NCBI GenBank assembly: GCA_946406115.1
Contig: OX291544.1
Span: 7,998,001 to 8,062,000, forward strand
DNA from: Apoda limacodes
Taxonomy: Eukaryota; Arthropoda; Insecta; Lepidoptera; Limacodidae
Length of the DNA: 64,000 nt
Reading direction: 5' to 3'
The notes beneath the pieces were generated by a model. It had not been told where the DNA came from, ran no database searches, and worked only from the letters and a program-made list of their open reading frames with translations. The position numbers and the translations under genes are program-made. Of this stretch, positions 23,226 to 34,979 are shown piece after piece (position 1 is the first letter of the stretch; the number at the start of each line of letters is the position of its first letter).

Positions 23226-23547
23226 TTTTTTTTTTTTTTTTTTTTTTTTATACCACTAAGGTGGCAAACAAGCTTACGGCCCGCCTGATGGTAAGCGGTC
23301 ACCGTAGCCTATGGACGCTTGCAACACCAGGGGTATCACTTGCGCGTTGCCGACCCTTCAGAAATCTAATAACTTCTTTCTTGAAGAACTCCATACTGTA
23401 GTCCTTGCAGAAAACCTTGGCAGGGAGCTCATTCCACAACTTAAGCGTTCGCGGGAGGAAGTTTCTCTGAAACCGCACTGTACGGTTCATGGAATTCCTT
23501 GTTGAGAATGTAATGGTGGCACGACGTCTAGTGTCATACCTACTCAT
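23226..23547 (-). mobile_element. 5'-truncated jockey/CR1-like LINE 3' end with poly(A)
   Basis: On the minus strand a frame reads NRTVRFQRNFLPRTLKLWNE, LPAKVFCKDYSMEFFKKEVI, RFLKGRQRASDTPGVASVHR and ends at a stop (about 23299). A short 3' UTR ending TTAGTGGTATAAAAAAA follows, seen on the + strand as a run of about 24 T at 23226-23249. This is the C-terminal tail of the same LINE family as 32960-34221. It is strongly 5'-truncated, as is usual for target-primed reverse transcription. Confidence 0.85.
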
Positions 23548-23714
23548 TTAAATTGTTTGCATGCTGCATGTAGTTTGTTGGGCTATTTGAGTTTATTTTT
23601 GGATTGGAGATATATCGTTAGAATATGTTGATTGTGTTGTGTTGCCGTTTTTGGGTTACAATTTAAGTTATATATTATACCGATCTGAAGTTGCCATGCA
23701 TTTATGAATAGAAA

Positions 23715-24080
23715 AACTGGCCAAGTGCGTGTCGTACACCCATTAAGTTAGAGAATAAGAATTATATCAAATATTTAGAAAAGTTATAAACCAATTTTGT
23801 TCAAAATAATTTCTGTTGTTGGTATTCATAATATCCTACTGTCGTGATTTTTTTGTAGATGTTTAGATAAGCAGTTGCAAAGTTAGATTTGACACCATTT
23901 TTTTTACTTTAGAAGCAAATAACTCGCAAATATTAATTTTGATAAAAAAGTTTTTTTTTAAATCCTTAAATGCAAATTTGAATCCCTAGCCAACACGATG
24001 AGGTGCACAAAAAAAAACCGTAACGACGGACGGACAGTTCTGTTTTTCGCCATTTGGCTACGGTGTCCTTAAAAGCCTTT
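23715..24080 (+). repeat. Diverged copy of the GTGCGAG...ACGGAACCCT family
   Basis: It starts AAACTGGCCAAGTGCGTGTC. Near the end it has AACGACGGACGGACAGTTCT and GGCTACGGTGTCCTTA. The middle differs from the other copies, so it may be an old subfamily. Confidence 0.5.
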
Positions 24081-24862
24081 GGAGTATTATTTTGAAAAAA
24101 ATTGAGGCACATTATATAAGTAAGTATGTACGAACGTTGCAGTTATCTAATAAAAAACAATTATTCCTAAAAAATCACATTTTCACTTAAAGAAAAACTG
24201 ATGTCAGTTTTATACCTATCTATAAATTTAAAATGCGTGATTATCACGTATATTAAATAATCAATATTTGTATACACTAAATTTAAGTACACCATTGTTA
24301 ATTTGAGTGTTCCTTTTGATTATTTAAGTGTGCCTTTTGTTAATTACCTATTTATTACCTTAACTGAACGCATAGCTTACAATGCTATATTTTAGTAACT
24401 ATACTCACAGTTTTAAATATAGGACCTAAATACAGTCTTGAGTCAAACTTGGTAGTATTTTAGCCTAGTTCCACTTCGATTCTCTAGTTACGATCAATTT
24501 AGGACAATTGCTGATAACAAGAAGGTAAATGAAGATTCGGCCGCTTTCCGGCTTGTTATCTACAAATAAGTGCTCTATCACTTAATTAGTATAAAGATTA
24601 CTAGACAAGCTATATTAATATTATGTCAGCTTGGTTATTACTTTGCGGATTACGTAGGATTATCGCACTTTTTTGGGCTCGGCCGGTTAATCTGTAGATT
24701 TACTAATTACTCTGCACTCAACTTATTTAAGCACATTAATGGTTACACTGTTACTTGTAATAAGAAGGCTCCAGCGGACTTGGTAATAATAATATACTTT
24801 TAAATACATTTGTAAAAAAATGCATTTACGAAGCTTGTATCCATTGGTCGAAAGTTCAAAAT

Positions 24863-24953
24863 TACGCACCATACAACGGAACGTGCGGTAAAATAGGTAC
24901 TCGCACATAAGTCCCTGTTTTACCACACGCTCCGTTGTATGGCGCCGTGCGTA
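24863..24953. repeat. ~40-bp-arm hairpin element
   Basis: The left arm TACGCACCATACAACGGAAC.. (24863-24896) is matched in inverted orientation by ..GCTCCGTTGTATGGCGCCGT (24913-24952), with a loop of about 16 nt and a 3-bp insertion in the right arm. The two ORFs overlapping it on opposite strands (24570-24926) are not genes. Confidence 0.7.
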
Positions 24954-25064
24954 CCCTTTACGGTTTTTTTTTTTAATTTTGATCGAACCTCCTTTGATCT
25001 GAATGTTTGACTCACTGACTAAAAGAAAAAAAACATATATATACCATTATCTATACAAACAGCA

Positions 25065-25292
25065 AAAAAATCACGTTTCGTGTATGGGAGTCCCCGTTAA
25101 ATATTTATTTTATTCTGTTTTTTAGTATTTGTTGTTATAGCGGCAACAGAAATACATCTTCTGTGAAAATTTCAATTGTCTTACTAATTATCACGGTTCA
25201 TGAGAGTGGTGACAGACAGACGGACGGACGGACAACGGAGTCTTAGTAATAGGGTTCCGTTAATTACCCTTTGGGTACGGAACCCTACCAAG
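25065..25292 (+). repeat. Copy of the ACGGAACCCT dispersed family
   Basis: It contains TCACGTTTCGTGTATGGGAG, TTCTGTGAAAATTTCAATTG, GACAGACGGACGGACGGACA and ends GGGTACGGAACCCTA. It has the same order as 14020-14432 and 30068-30445 and is 5'-truncated. Confidence 0.7.
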
Positions 25293-25319
25293 GATGACGC
25301 GATAATTATGTAACTAAGC

Positions 25320-27065
25320 GTGCGTGAGTAGTGCAGCTTTATCGCAATTGATAGATTTTTCCATTGAAATACATGAAATAAATATAGTTTGTTAGATTAC
25401 ACATAATTGTTATCAAAATATAACGTTTTTATGGGTCTTAAGAACTATCACGGCTATTCTTTAACAATGTTGTGAACTAATAGCACTTATGACTTTGGAG
25501 ATTTGTAAGCCAAAACTTGAAAAAAACAGCGACAAGGGTTCACTTTAGGATTTTTTTCTACCATTGTTCAGTTCATTGATCGTGTTTTCACGTTTTTCAA
25601 GGTCTGAACCATATCCCGAAGAGCACAGGCATTAAATTTAAGTCGTATCTGCTCTGCGGATCCTGAGAAACATCCGTTCCGTTCCGTTCCAGCGTCTTAC
25701 CAGCCAGCGTTCCACTGCAAGGACTCAAGGAACGGGTCACATAGGAAAAGAACTGTCGATGAGAGGGTTCTGTAGAGTGCTCAAAACTGCGGGCTGAAGA
25801 AACGGAGGGTCCTCAACCACTGGAAGGTATGCGGCATTTCCAGTCCGCATTTGTGAGTGATTCTAGTAGTGTCCCGTCCATCTCATGGCATTCCTATGTG
25901 TGTCTTTTACCTCTGCCCAAGACACCAGTAAGACGTAGCAGATAGGGCAGGTAGTGTAGGACTTCGCAGTCTAGGATGTGGAGTGGGAAGGATAGAGCCG
26001 ACCGGTACCAGCACCCTTTGGCCAGCAGGATGATAAATATATACAAGTGTAAATATATACAAGAGGGGAAAATGACTGCTTTGCCGTTTGTGGTCTGCGT
26101 GCTGGCTTCTAGACTCTTCTGTGTTCTAATTCTTCTTTGATGGTATTCATTTGCACCAGCTTCTTCGGTTTATATCCGTGTAGCTTGAGTAGTTTCCAAT
26201 TAGCATTACACCTCCGGGTTTTTTTTGTTGCTTGACTGGCGTTCCAACTTATGCATTTTTTGTCTTGTAATAGTATACAGTTTACGTCGTTAATAAGGCA
26301 TTTTCGATTAGCCTGCGGATCCTGAGAATCATTTGCATAAAAAAAAATAAGGTTAACGGAAATCACTAATAAACATAATCTAATTCAAAAATATTATGAC
26401 CTACATTGCTTGTTTGAAAATATTTCGTATATTTTGATTTTGGAAACTTTATGGTCTAGAGCAATGAAGCAGGGTTGCCAACCTTAGATTAGATTTCTTT
26501 ACATGTAAGTAATTAGAAATCTCGTATTGCGGCTTCCAAACCTCGTACAATAATTTGAATCTAAAGTGGGATGAACCCAAAACTAAGACGTATTGAGAAG
26601 GACATTTTAAATTATAAAATTAACGGTTGCAAACTTGGTATAAATATAACATCACTTTGAATTGTAAATAATCTTTAATGTTACTCACGTAAAATATCAA
26701 TGGGTCAGATTTTCTTATAAAAACCTACGAAACTTTACCTATGTAACTTCTACTCTTAGTTTATATTTTCAAATAAAATCTCAGGAACACGAAGATATTC
26801 ATCCTCGCTCTTTTTATTTTTTAATCATACGACTATACACTTCTTTCCGTGGCTTAAAATTTTTAGGGGGTTGGTAACACATGCAAGAAACAGAGAAAAG
26901 TAGATATTTGCTAATACGTGATAGAGACGACTAATGGAAGGAACGAAATATCTTTTTTGTCGGGGCTTTCCCTTTGGGTAAACTAACCATACTTTTTTTT
27001 TATAACTTGGGTATTTACGATTTATGCTACAAAATGTTGCCTGCATTGAAAAATCATATTCAATA
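25320..27065. other. No gene recognised; GC-richer block 25600-26030
   Basis: The 25600-26030 block is clearly less AT-rich than its flanks and contains CGTTCCGTTCCGTTCCAGCG. It may be a degraded mobile element or exon-derived sequence, but no frame is open for long. The minus ORFs at 26366-26109 and 27070-26825 show no recognisable domain. Confidence 0.35.
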
Positions 27066-27069
27066 TTCA

Positions 27070-27262
27070 ATTCAATATAATTTTATTCAGATTAGGCTAC
27101 AATAATTGAGCACTTATGAATGTCACTACGCCATCGGTTCGTAAGTCTACAGGGCGGGAGACCTTGTACTGAGAAGAACCGGCAAGAAACTCAGCAAGGG
27201 CATTTCTTTTCTCCCTTTCTTTTACAGCGTCCAATTAAAATATTGGAAAATGCCCTCCCTAT
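27070..27262 (+). repeat. Dispersed repeat with AGAACCGGCAAGAAACTCAG
   Basis: The order GTAAGTCTACAGGGCGGGAG, GAGAAGAACCGGCAAGAAAC, TCAGCAAGGGCATTTCTTTT is known to me as a recurring interspersed sequence in lepidopteran genomes. No ORF is present. The class is unknown to me. Confidence 0.4.
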
Positions 27263-27264
27263 CA

Positions 27265-28440
27265 TAAAAGGACACTTTCCATTACAAACATAAAAAAACA
27301 TGAAATATAAAGCACAAGCACAACATAAAAAAGTATCTAATATAAACAAAAGACAGTTTATGTATTCATCACTAAGAAATAATCAATGCCTTACAGTATT
27401 AATAAACAAAACAAAAAAGTAAGACTAAATACTAAGAATACCAAGAAGTTTGCAAGAGCAGACCAGCCTCCACAGGCGGCACCCGTTCACGAGTATGACA
27501 CATGAATCAGCCATCGCTTCGCTCAACCATGTTTCAGGGAACGTAACGACCCGACACACACGCCACCACCGCAGAGACACTTTGAGAGAGCATGACACAC
27601 TCAAGCAACTCCAATAAAACTTCGATTGTACTAGTTACAATGTGTGTAGTAAAGGAACAAAATATAAGAGGAGAAGATTGGAAGGTTCACAATGTTTTAC
27701 TACCGAGCAGCAACGGCAATAAACTCACTAGTTAATCTTTTATTACTTTCAATATGCTATGAATTCGGCAACCTGTTAATTGACAGATTGTTAAAAACCG
27801 TCCAAGTACGTATTAAACACGCATTAAATTAGCGTTCGGTGGAATAGGATTTAATTGGGGAACCTGATTTTGTTCAAAAAAAATATCGTTAGAACTATTT
27901 ATAAAATTCTTTTATCAAATTTTTTTTAGAAAATTTGGTTTTAAAGTTAAAGCAGTTCTAACTGTACCCAGACACAAATTTGTCAATGTAGAAAGCTAAT
28001 ACTACACAAAATATACATCTTAGGAAAAAGATACCTAGAAACCTCAAATGTATTTTGATGACCATATTTAAAAAGTATGAAATTTCATGAATGGGCAAGA
28101 AATTTATCCCTGAGTTCAAAACATATGATATGGAGTAGCGGAAGTGGCTACCTACTCTTAAATATTATTTTTTTATAATACTTTTGCTTATTATTTGTAT
28201 GCAGTACTATTATCTTAGTTATAAAAATAAATTAAAATCTAATAATTTAACGTTTGGTCGATGTGTCTCACGACATAAAGGCTGCAGTTATTTCGCTCAA
28301 AGAATTCCCATTGAATTTTTGAACGAGGAAACACTGTAAGCCTGTGTACCTGACACTGCCCCATCAGGTCAACTTGGAACAGGTTTTTTATTTACTCGTA
28401 TAGTTTTTTTTTTAGCAAATTATTAGTTTTTAATTATTTG
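27265..28440. other. No gene recognised
   Basis: AT-rich non-coding DNA. A weak head of the GGCCAAGTGCGAG family may lie near 27797 (CCGTCCAAGTACGTATTAAA). Confidence 0.4.
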
Positions 28441-28446
28441 TATTAT

Positions 28447-28925
28447 CTTAGAGTGTTTACCTGCCTAGTCTATCTCCTATCTTAGAGTTTTTACCTGCCT
28501 AGTATATCTCCTATCTTAGAGTGTATACCTGCCTAGTGTATCTTCTATCTTAGAGTGTACTACTACTACTACTACCTGCCTAGTCTATCTACTAGCTTAG
28601 AGTTTTTGCCTGCCTAGTCTTTCTCCTATCTTAGAGTGTTTACCTGCCTAGTCTATCTCCTATCTTAGAGTGTATACCTGCCTAGTGTATCTTCAATCTG
28701 AGAGTGTCTACCTGCCTAGTCTATCTCCTATATTAGAGTTTTTACCTGCCTAGGCTTTCTCCTATCTTAGAGTGTATACCTGCCAAGTCTTTCTCCTTTC
28801 TTAGAGTGTATACCTGCCAAGTGTATCTCCTATCTTAAATTGTATACCTGCCATGTCTATCTCCTATCTTAGAGTATACACCTGCCTAGTCTATCTCCTA
28901 TCTTAGAGTGTATACCTGCCTAGTC
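28447..28925 (+). repeat. 34-bp minisatellite, about 14 units
   Basis: The unit is CTTAGAGTGTATACCTGCCT followed by AGTCTATCTCCTAT. Units differ by scattered substitutions (GTGTTTACC/GTGTATACC, CTAGT/CAAGT). One unit near 28556-28577 carries an expanded TACTACTACTACTAC run. The array ends at CTAGTCTTCCTTG. Confidence 0.9.
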
Positions 28926-29334
28926 TTCCTTGTTATTAAAACATCTATTTACGAATTTTATGTGTAAAAGCTTTTTCTGAAATTTATGCTGCTTATGGAT
29001 GTGCAGTAGGTTCTTAAAGCAATATCAATGGTTTAAGACCTCAAAACTTCGAATATTCCTTGCTGTTCGTCCAGTCATGAACTATGAAAGGCAATAGCGG
29101 AAGACAGAATTTCCGCCAGTAACGCTGCGGGCTGCTAGTTAAAAGATAATAAACAAATGATCCTATACCTATCCGGTTTCATAAAAACACTTTTATGTTT
29201 ACTATCAACATAAATTATCCTACTCACGCAAAGATTCCCTTGTAAAATCTTATGAACACTTCCTGGTTTGGAGAGAAATTAAAATTTGTAATATGCATGT
29301 TTCCATCTAAATAACCTATATATCTATGTATTTA

Positions 29335-29512
29335 CAGTGCGTTTGGGGAGAAACTTTCTCCCGCGAACGCTTAGGTTGTGGAATGAGCTTCCTGCCAAGC
29401 AAAGCAATTTAGCAAATTATTAGATTTTAGAAGGGTCAGCATCGCGCGAATGTTGTAAGCGTCCAAAGGCTGTGGTGACCATCAGGCAGATCGTAAGCTT
29501 GTTTGCCACAAA
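29335..29512 (+). mobile_element. LINE 3'-end fragment
   Basis: CAGTGCGTTTGGGGAGAAAC, CTCCCGCGAACGCTTAGGTT, GTGGAATGAGCTTCCTGCCA and then GATCGTAAGCTTGTTTGCCA match the C-terminal coding tail and 3' UTR of the LINE at 32960-34221. An internal deletion removes most of the segment after LPA, and frame is lost. No poly(A) remains. Confidence 0.75.
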
Positions 29513-30067
29513 TAAATTATTACTTAGTAACAACCGTACGTTTTATTGTTCTTAAGTTCATTAAAAGGCACTTGTCATGTCCATGCAGGACCAAACTTAT
29601 TCTGTGACCAAGCCCAGCTCCCATTAGGCTGCACCAAGGACATTCCTACATAATTTGAATCACCATTCTTCCGTACAAAATCATTTTGGCAGACCGTTGA
29701 GAAAAAAAATTGCGGTAGGTACGTGAAATCACATAATGCACTGGTTTTTTTTCAACGCAGCCGTGTATGAGAGTGTAACGAGCAGACATAAGTATGTATG
29801 TGACTATAAACTTATTTGCATTTATATGAAAATTATGTTACGAGGAAGGTGACAAAAGCATATAAAGTTTAATCTTACTATTTATTCTTTTATTTATAGC
29901 TGTTTTATAGCAAAATTTCTGCAGGACGGACGCATTATTGAGGTCAATCAATATCTAAAGATAACAACTTAAAAGAGGTAAAGGTAAACCAAATGATTAC
30001 AAAGGACTGGTTTACAGAATAATATCTTTTGCAAATGAAATGACTGGCAGGTAGCAAATGAAATAAA

Positions 30068-30445
30068 ATCGGCCAAGTGCGAGTTTATCTATAAAAACGG
30101 AAAAAAAATCACGTTTGTTGTATGGGAGCCTCTCTTAAATATTTGTTTAATTTTAATTTAACTATTTATTTTTAAAGTGACTATATAACTAAATATTCTG
30201 TGAATATTTTAAGCGTCTACCTGTTGCCGTTATCAATATCGAGCAAAAACGAGCAAAGAAATCAGGTTTGTTGTATGGGAGCCCCCTTAAATATTTATTT
30301 TATTTTGTTTATTTGTATTTGTTGTTATTTAGTTATTATATAGTTCATGAGATACAGCCTGGTGACAGACGGACGGACGGACGGACAGCGGAGTCTTAGT
30401 AATAGGGTTCCGCTAATTACCCCTTGGTTACGGAACCCTAAAAAA
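30068..30445 (+). repeat. Copy of the GTGCGAG...ACGGAACCCT dispersed family
   Basis: It starts ATCGGCCAAGTGCGAGTTTA, contains two TTGTTGTATGGGAGCC blocks as in the 14-kb copy, then GACGGACGGACGGACGGACA, and ends GGTTACGGAACCCTAAAAAA. The shared internal duplication links this copy and 14020-14432 as one subfamily. Confidence 0.75.
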
Positions 30446-30459
30446 GTTCAGTTGTTGTA

Positions 30460-31415
30460 ACTACCTAATTTACCTAATAAATCAATAGTAATGTTTTTTT
30501 AAATAAATTTATGGGTTTGGTTTAATTTAAAGTTTATTTTCTTTTTTTGGACTATTTAAATTAAAGCTTGTTTACTTTAAAAAAAAATTGACTTGATTTA
30601 TTTTTTAGTTATCATTGAACATTTTTCTCAGTCTATTCATCTAATTTAGGGCGTCATTGTTGCATGGTCGTTTGACTGTTAATTTTTCCCATGTTATTCC
30701 TACGAGTAGGTACCGAAGGAATATCCATCGACTCTCCCAGAGCTTCGTTTAGAAGGGTAAGAGTTACTTTACAACAGGATTCACCCCAGTGCCCTGAGGT
30801 TGTACGTTAGCGACATCATGATACACTTTGATGCCACTCAGTTCTCGGCACTGCCTTTACTTGACTTAGATGTTTGGGGATACGCGTCATATATTACAGC
30901 TTAAAGCTTACTTAGCTTACATAATACAGTTTCGGGTTCGATTTTGGAGTTTTTTTCTCCTAGACAGGATGCAGACCAATGCTGTTGACGCCTTTCTCGC
31001 CATATTACAAAAGTCATAGTATCAAGCTAACCAAGGCATACTTTTATTTTCACTTTCATTTGATACCCATATTGTAGGAGTGCATAAAAAATAACTAGTT
31101 TCGCCATCTTGGGCGTTCCACCATGTTGGATTTAGAATGACGTCACATAGCTTACTATGCATTGTCATCCAAACGAAACGTATATACAAAACCACTTTTA
31201 ACATATTTTATGCCTCAATATCAAATAGTATCATTAAGAATATTTTTTACCCTATGTAATTGCAATTTAAGTATTTTCAATTGTTGGCTTTTGTAAGAGA
31301 TATTTTAAGTAAATTTTGAAGTGATAAATTACAGCACTTGGGACTGACTCTCGACGGCAGTTCCAATTTTAATCGTATGGCAACGATTTAATAAAATTTA
31401 TTTGAACTTACAGGA
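30460..31415. other. No gene recognised
   Basis: Non-coding. The 60-codon minus ORF at 31204-31022 shows no known feature. Confidence 0.4.
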
Positions 31416-31420
31416 CATAT

Positions 31421-32450
31421 AATCCAGTCCGTATACGGGTTTGGTTGCTTTTTTGTGGCCACCATGAGATTTGGTCTAGTATAGGTTTTTTGGGTCGCTG
31501 ATCACGAAAATCGGGGGTTCGCTTTCAGAAACTTGGTGCTACACCCTTAAATTAGCAAAAATTGCCCCAAAATAGGAGTTTTTTTTTATGTATATGCACT
31601 TTAATTGTTAATATGTGCCCTAAATCAACGTTTTCTCCCGTTTTTTTTGGAGTACAAAGGTACTTGAATAATTTTGAAACATTCGGGTTAATTATAGGGT
31701 GTGAAAACTACCCTAAACTACTATAAAGTGTTTTTGCTATACTGACAGTTTGAGCCTAAAAATAAGCGAAAAAAAAATCGTTTCGGCTCCTAGTTTAAAT
31801 ACTTGATATACCTAATGAACATTACCCGAGGGGTTTATTGGGGGGGTTAAAAGTACCCCTAAAGGGGTGTTTTTACTATACTGACAGTTAAGGCCTTAAA
31901 TTTTTCAAAAAAAATTAATTTTGGACACGTAGTTCAAATACTTGATATGCTTTATGAAAATTTGTACCTGAGGGTTAATTAGGGGGGGTTAAAACTACCC
32001 CTAAATTTGTGATTGATAACATTAAGAGCTATTAAAATGAAATTTTTTGTGTTATAGCTTTTCATAATATAGCAAAAACACACAATTAATCCTCTGGTAA
32101 AAATTTACATAAAGTATATCAAGTATTTAGACTACAAGTCTTAACATAATTTTTTTCGCAAAATATAAAGCTAAAACTGAAAATACAACAAAAACACCCC
32201 CTGTAGGAGTAGTTTTCACCCCCTATAAATAACCCGAATGTTTCAAAAATTTTCAAGTACTTTTGTACTCCAAAAAAACGGGGAAAAACGTTGATTTAGG
32301 GCATATAATTACAATTAAAGTGCAAATATATTGAAAAAAACCCTATTTTGGGGTAGTTTTTGCTAATTTAAGGGTGTAGCCCCAATTTCCTGAAAGCGAA
32401 ACTCCTATTTGGCCACAAAAATACAGCCCCCCCCTTATACGGACTGGATT
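31421..32450. mobile_element. 1.03-kb foldback element with ~450-bp arms
   Basis: The ends AATCCAGTCCGTATA (31421-31435) and TATACGGACTGGATT (32436-32450) are inverted copies. Inverted similarity then runs through almost the whole element: CTACACCCTTAAATTAGCAA near 31530 against its complement near 32370, CCTAAATCAACGTTTT near 31620 against AAAACGTTGATTTAGG near 32290, and GAAACATTCGGGTTA near 31680 against TAACCCGAATGTTTC near 32235. The left arm has about 70 extra bp. Each arm holds two to three diverged repeats of about 140 bp that begin TACTTGA and include TTTTTGCTATACTGACAGTT. There is no coding capacity. A TA target-site duplication is possible but not proven. Confidence 0.8.
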
Positions 32451-32959
32451 AATAATAAACTCGTATATAAAGCCACTTTAGTCCAGATACAATCAGTGAG
32501 GTAGTAAAATTTACAGCCAAAATCAATATTACTTAAATGGCAGTAAAAAAGGTGTAAAGTAAATTAAAGGTCAGTTTACAATAAAATAGTTTCCCGTAGG
32601 CCGACAGAATACTAAATATTCTATAAATGATTGTTATTCATCGGTAATAAGGTAAAGTTCTTGACCTAAACTGATCTAGAATATCTGTCTGATCATGGAA
32701 TTAGCAATTTTATTTACTTTAAATGACAATAAGGGTATTTTCTATGAAACATTTTATTTCAATTACGGTTCTTATGCAGCTATTTTGTCCTGTAAATTAT
32801 GTATAAGTGCAGTCCGTTTTTACTTTATTACGATCTGTGTAAAACCTATTAAATAAAGTTTATGTTACACAAAACCTTTCAATCTAAATAAGCTTTAAAT
32901 CATTGAAAAACATAGGACTCTAGAAGCTAAAATTTAAAAATAATTAGAAAATTATACCA

Positions 32960-34221
32960 ACTTATATATAATGTGGATTTTTGCAACATCAGTCCACCAC
33001 CATCTCGAAACTGCGCAGCCGACCATTCTTTTTCTAACGGAGACGCAGATATCCTGCCCGGTGTCATCACACCTTCACTATCCCGACACTACAAACTCGA
33101 ACACAATTTTCTGAGTCGTGCCGGTGTATGTATGTTCGTCCGGGAGGATATCTGCAGTCGCCGCCTTCATAGCCTTGAAGACAGGGACCTGTCGATATTG
33201 TGGGTGCGCGTAGATTACGGCGGCCACACTCGTATCTATGCGTGCCTATACAGGTCTCATAGCGGTGACACGGACGTAACTCGACTCTTCACGCACCTGA
33301 GTTTGACGACTGACAAAGTTCTAGAGCAATATCCCACAGCAGAACTAGTTATTTTGGGAGACTTTAACGCCCACCATCGCGAGTGGTGTGCGTGTGAGTA
33401 AACTTGGTCCGATTCAACCCTACAAAGACACAAGTGTGCGCATTCACCGCTAAGAAAACTCCATTCACTGTAGTCCCACAATTCCAGAGCACTCCCCTCT
33501 CCACCTCCAAGAGCATTGGGATTTTTGGTGTCGACATCTCCAGCGATGTTCAGTTCCGAGATCATTTACAAGATAAGGTGAAGCTGGCGTCCAAAAACTT
33601 GGTGTACTCAACAGAGCGAAGCAGTACTTCACGTCGGGGCAAAGGTTGTTACTTAACAAGTTGCAAGTTCGGCCCCATATAGAGTACTGCTGCCATCTCT
33701 GGGCAGGTGCACCCGGATACTAGCTTGGCCCTTTTGACTCGGTTCAACGACGGGCTGTGAGAATTGTCGACGATTCCAAACTCACTTGCGGTATCGAGCC
33801 CTTAAGTCTGAGGAGAGACTTTGCCTCACTGCGTGTGTTCTACCGCTTGTACAATGGATTGTGTTCTGAGGAATTGTTCGAAATGATGCCCACGGCTACT
33901 TTCTACCATCGCACCGCTCGCCATCGGCAGGGAATTCATTCTCACACTTTAGAACCTAAATGGTCGCGTACAGTGCGGTTTCAGAGAAATTTCCTCCCGC
34001 AAACGCATAAGTTGTGGAATGAGCTCCCTGCCAAGGTTTTCTGCAAGGACTACAGTATGGAGTTCTTCAAGAAATTAGTTATTAGATTTCTGAAGAGTCG
34101 GCAACGCGCAAGTGATACCCCTGGTGTTGCTAGCGTTCATAGGCTTCGGTGACCGTTTACCATCAGGCGGACCGTAAGCTTGTTTGCCACCTTAGTGGAA
34201 TAAAAAAAAAAAAAAAAAAAA
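32960..34221 (+). mobile_element. Jockey/CR1-like LINE with endonuclease joined to RT C-terminus by deletion, poly(A) tail
   Basis: Positions 32975-33394 encode part of an endonuclease-exonuclease-phosphatase domain: FLTETQ in one frame, then after a frame change near 33090 GVCMFVREDICSRRL, DLSILWVRVDYGGHTRIYAC and LVILGDFNAHHREW (the GDFNAHH motif is diagnostic). A stop follows, then from about 33404 the family's C-terminal RT region: FNPTKTQVCAFTAKK, SIGIFGVDISSDVQFRDHL, an internal frame change and stop near 33600-33725, FDSVQRRAVRIVDDSKL-like sequence, and an open frame at 33757-34152 ending KSRQRASDTPGVASVHRLR. A 3' UTR and poly(A) (34201-34221) close it. The linker and catalytic palm are absent, so it cannot move on its own. 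The deletion and the frameshifts are visible directly. Confidence 0.88.
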
Positions 34222-34409
34222 ACAAAAAATTTGAAAAGCCCACTAAAAATAGGCTATAAAACTTGCTCTAATGTAGCAGTGCAATTACCTTATTGAGTGA
34301 TTTTCATTGACTTTATTTAATGCTAATAAAAATTAAAATGACCATTGTTTTTAAGGACTGGAGAAGGCAGCCCCCAAAACTCTGACAACATAGTTACATT
34401 ATCAGTAGG

Positions 34410-34504
34410 CATTTATTAAATCTCTTACAGACCCATTTACTTATATGTCTACCTAACATTTATTAAATCTCTTACAGACCCCTTTACTTATATGTCTACC
34501 TAAC
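34410..34504 (+). repeat. 47-bp direct tandem duplication
   Basis: CATTTATTAAATCTCTTACA... occurs at 34410 and 34457 with a single substitution, ending ATGTCTACCTAA in both. The near identity suggests a recent slip or duplication. Confidence 0.85.
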
Positions 34505-34629
34505 AGGAAGCGCGGGTATGTGTGTTATCTGTTATCAAGCGAGTCGTGGGTTTTTAAACAACAATTCATTCATAAAGTTTTACTTGCACATTTGTTTGGT
34601 CAGTTGGTTGGTATAGAATATACTTTTAT

Positions 34630-34815
34630 TGTTTCGTTTCCGTCCACTGCTGAACGTAGGCCTCCCCCATATGTCTCCACAACGGCCGGTCCTGAGCCCC
34701 CCGCCTCCATCGGCTTCCTGCGGCTCTAACCAAGTCGTCTGTCCACCTGGTAAGAGGCCGCCTCACGCTGCGACTTCCGATCCGTGGTCGCCACTCAAGA
34801 ACCTTTTTTTCTCCA
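34630..34815 (+). repeat. Dispersed repeat, same family as 6660-6800
   Basis: TCCGTCCACTGCTGAACGTA, AACCAAGTCGTCTGTCCACC and GTGGTCGCCACTCAAGAACC form a recurring lepidopteran sequence. It is less decayed than the 6.7-kb copy. The overlapping proline-rich ORFs at 34520-34979 are by-products. Confidence 0.6.
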
Positions 34816-34979
34816 TAGCTCGCCGAGCTTATTTAAGAGGCCAGCAGTTAAAGACCACGTTTCTGTACGATAAGTCATTACTAGCAACACACACTTATTG
34901 TAGACTTTTGTGTTTAGGTATTTTACGCTTTTCGAACGCTGGCTACCTACTGGCTAACCTAGCTGGTTTCTTCGGTTAA

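Noticed and set aside
28447..28925. CRISPR-like array
   Set aside because: The units abut without unique spacers, and the DNA is eukaryotic. It is a minisatellite.
32973..33401. 142-codon ORF as a host endonuclease gene
   Set aside because: It carries the LINE-type GDFNAHH motif, joins LINE RT sequence and ends in a poly(A)-tailed element, so it is transposon-derived.
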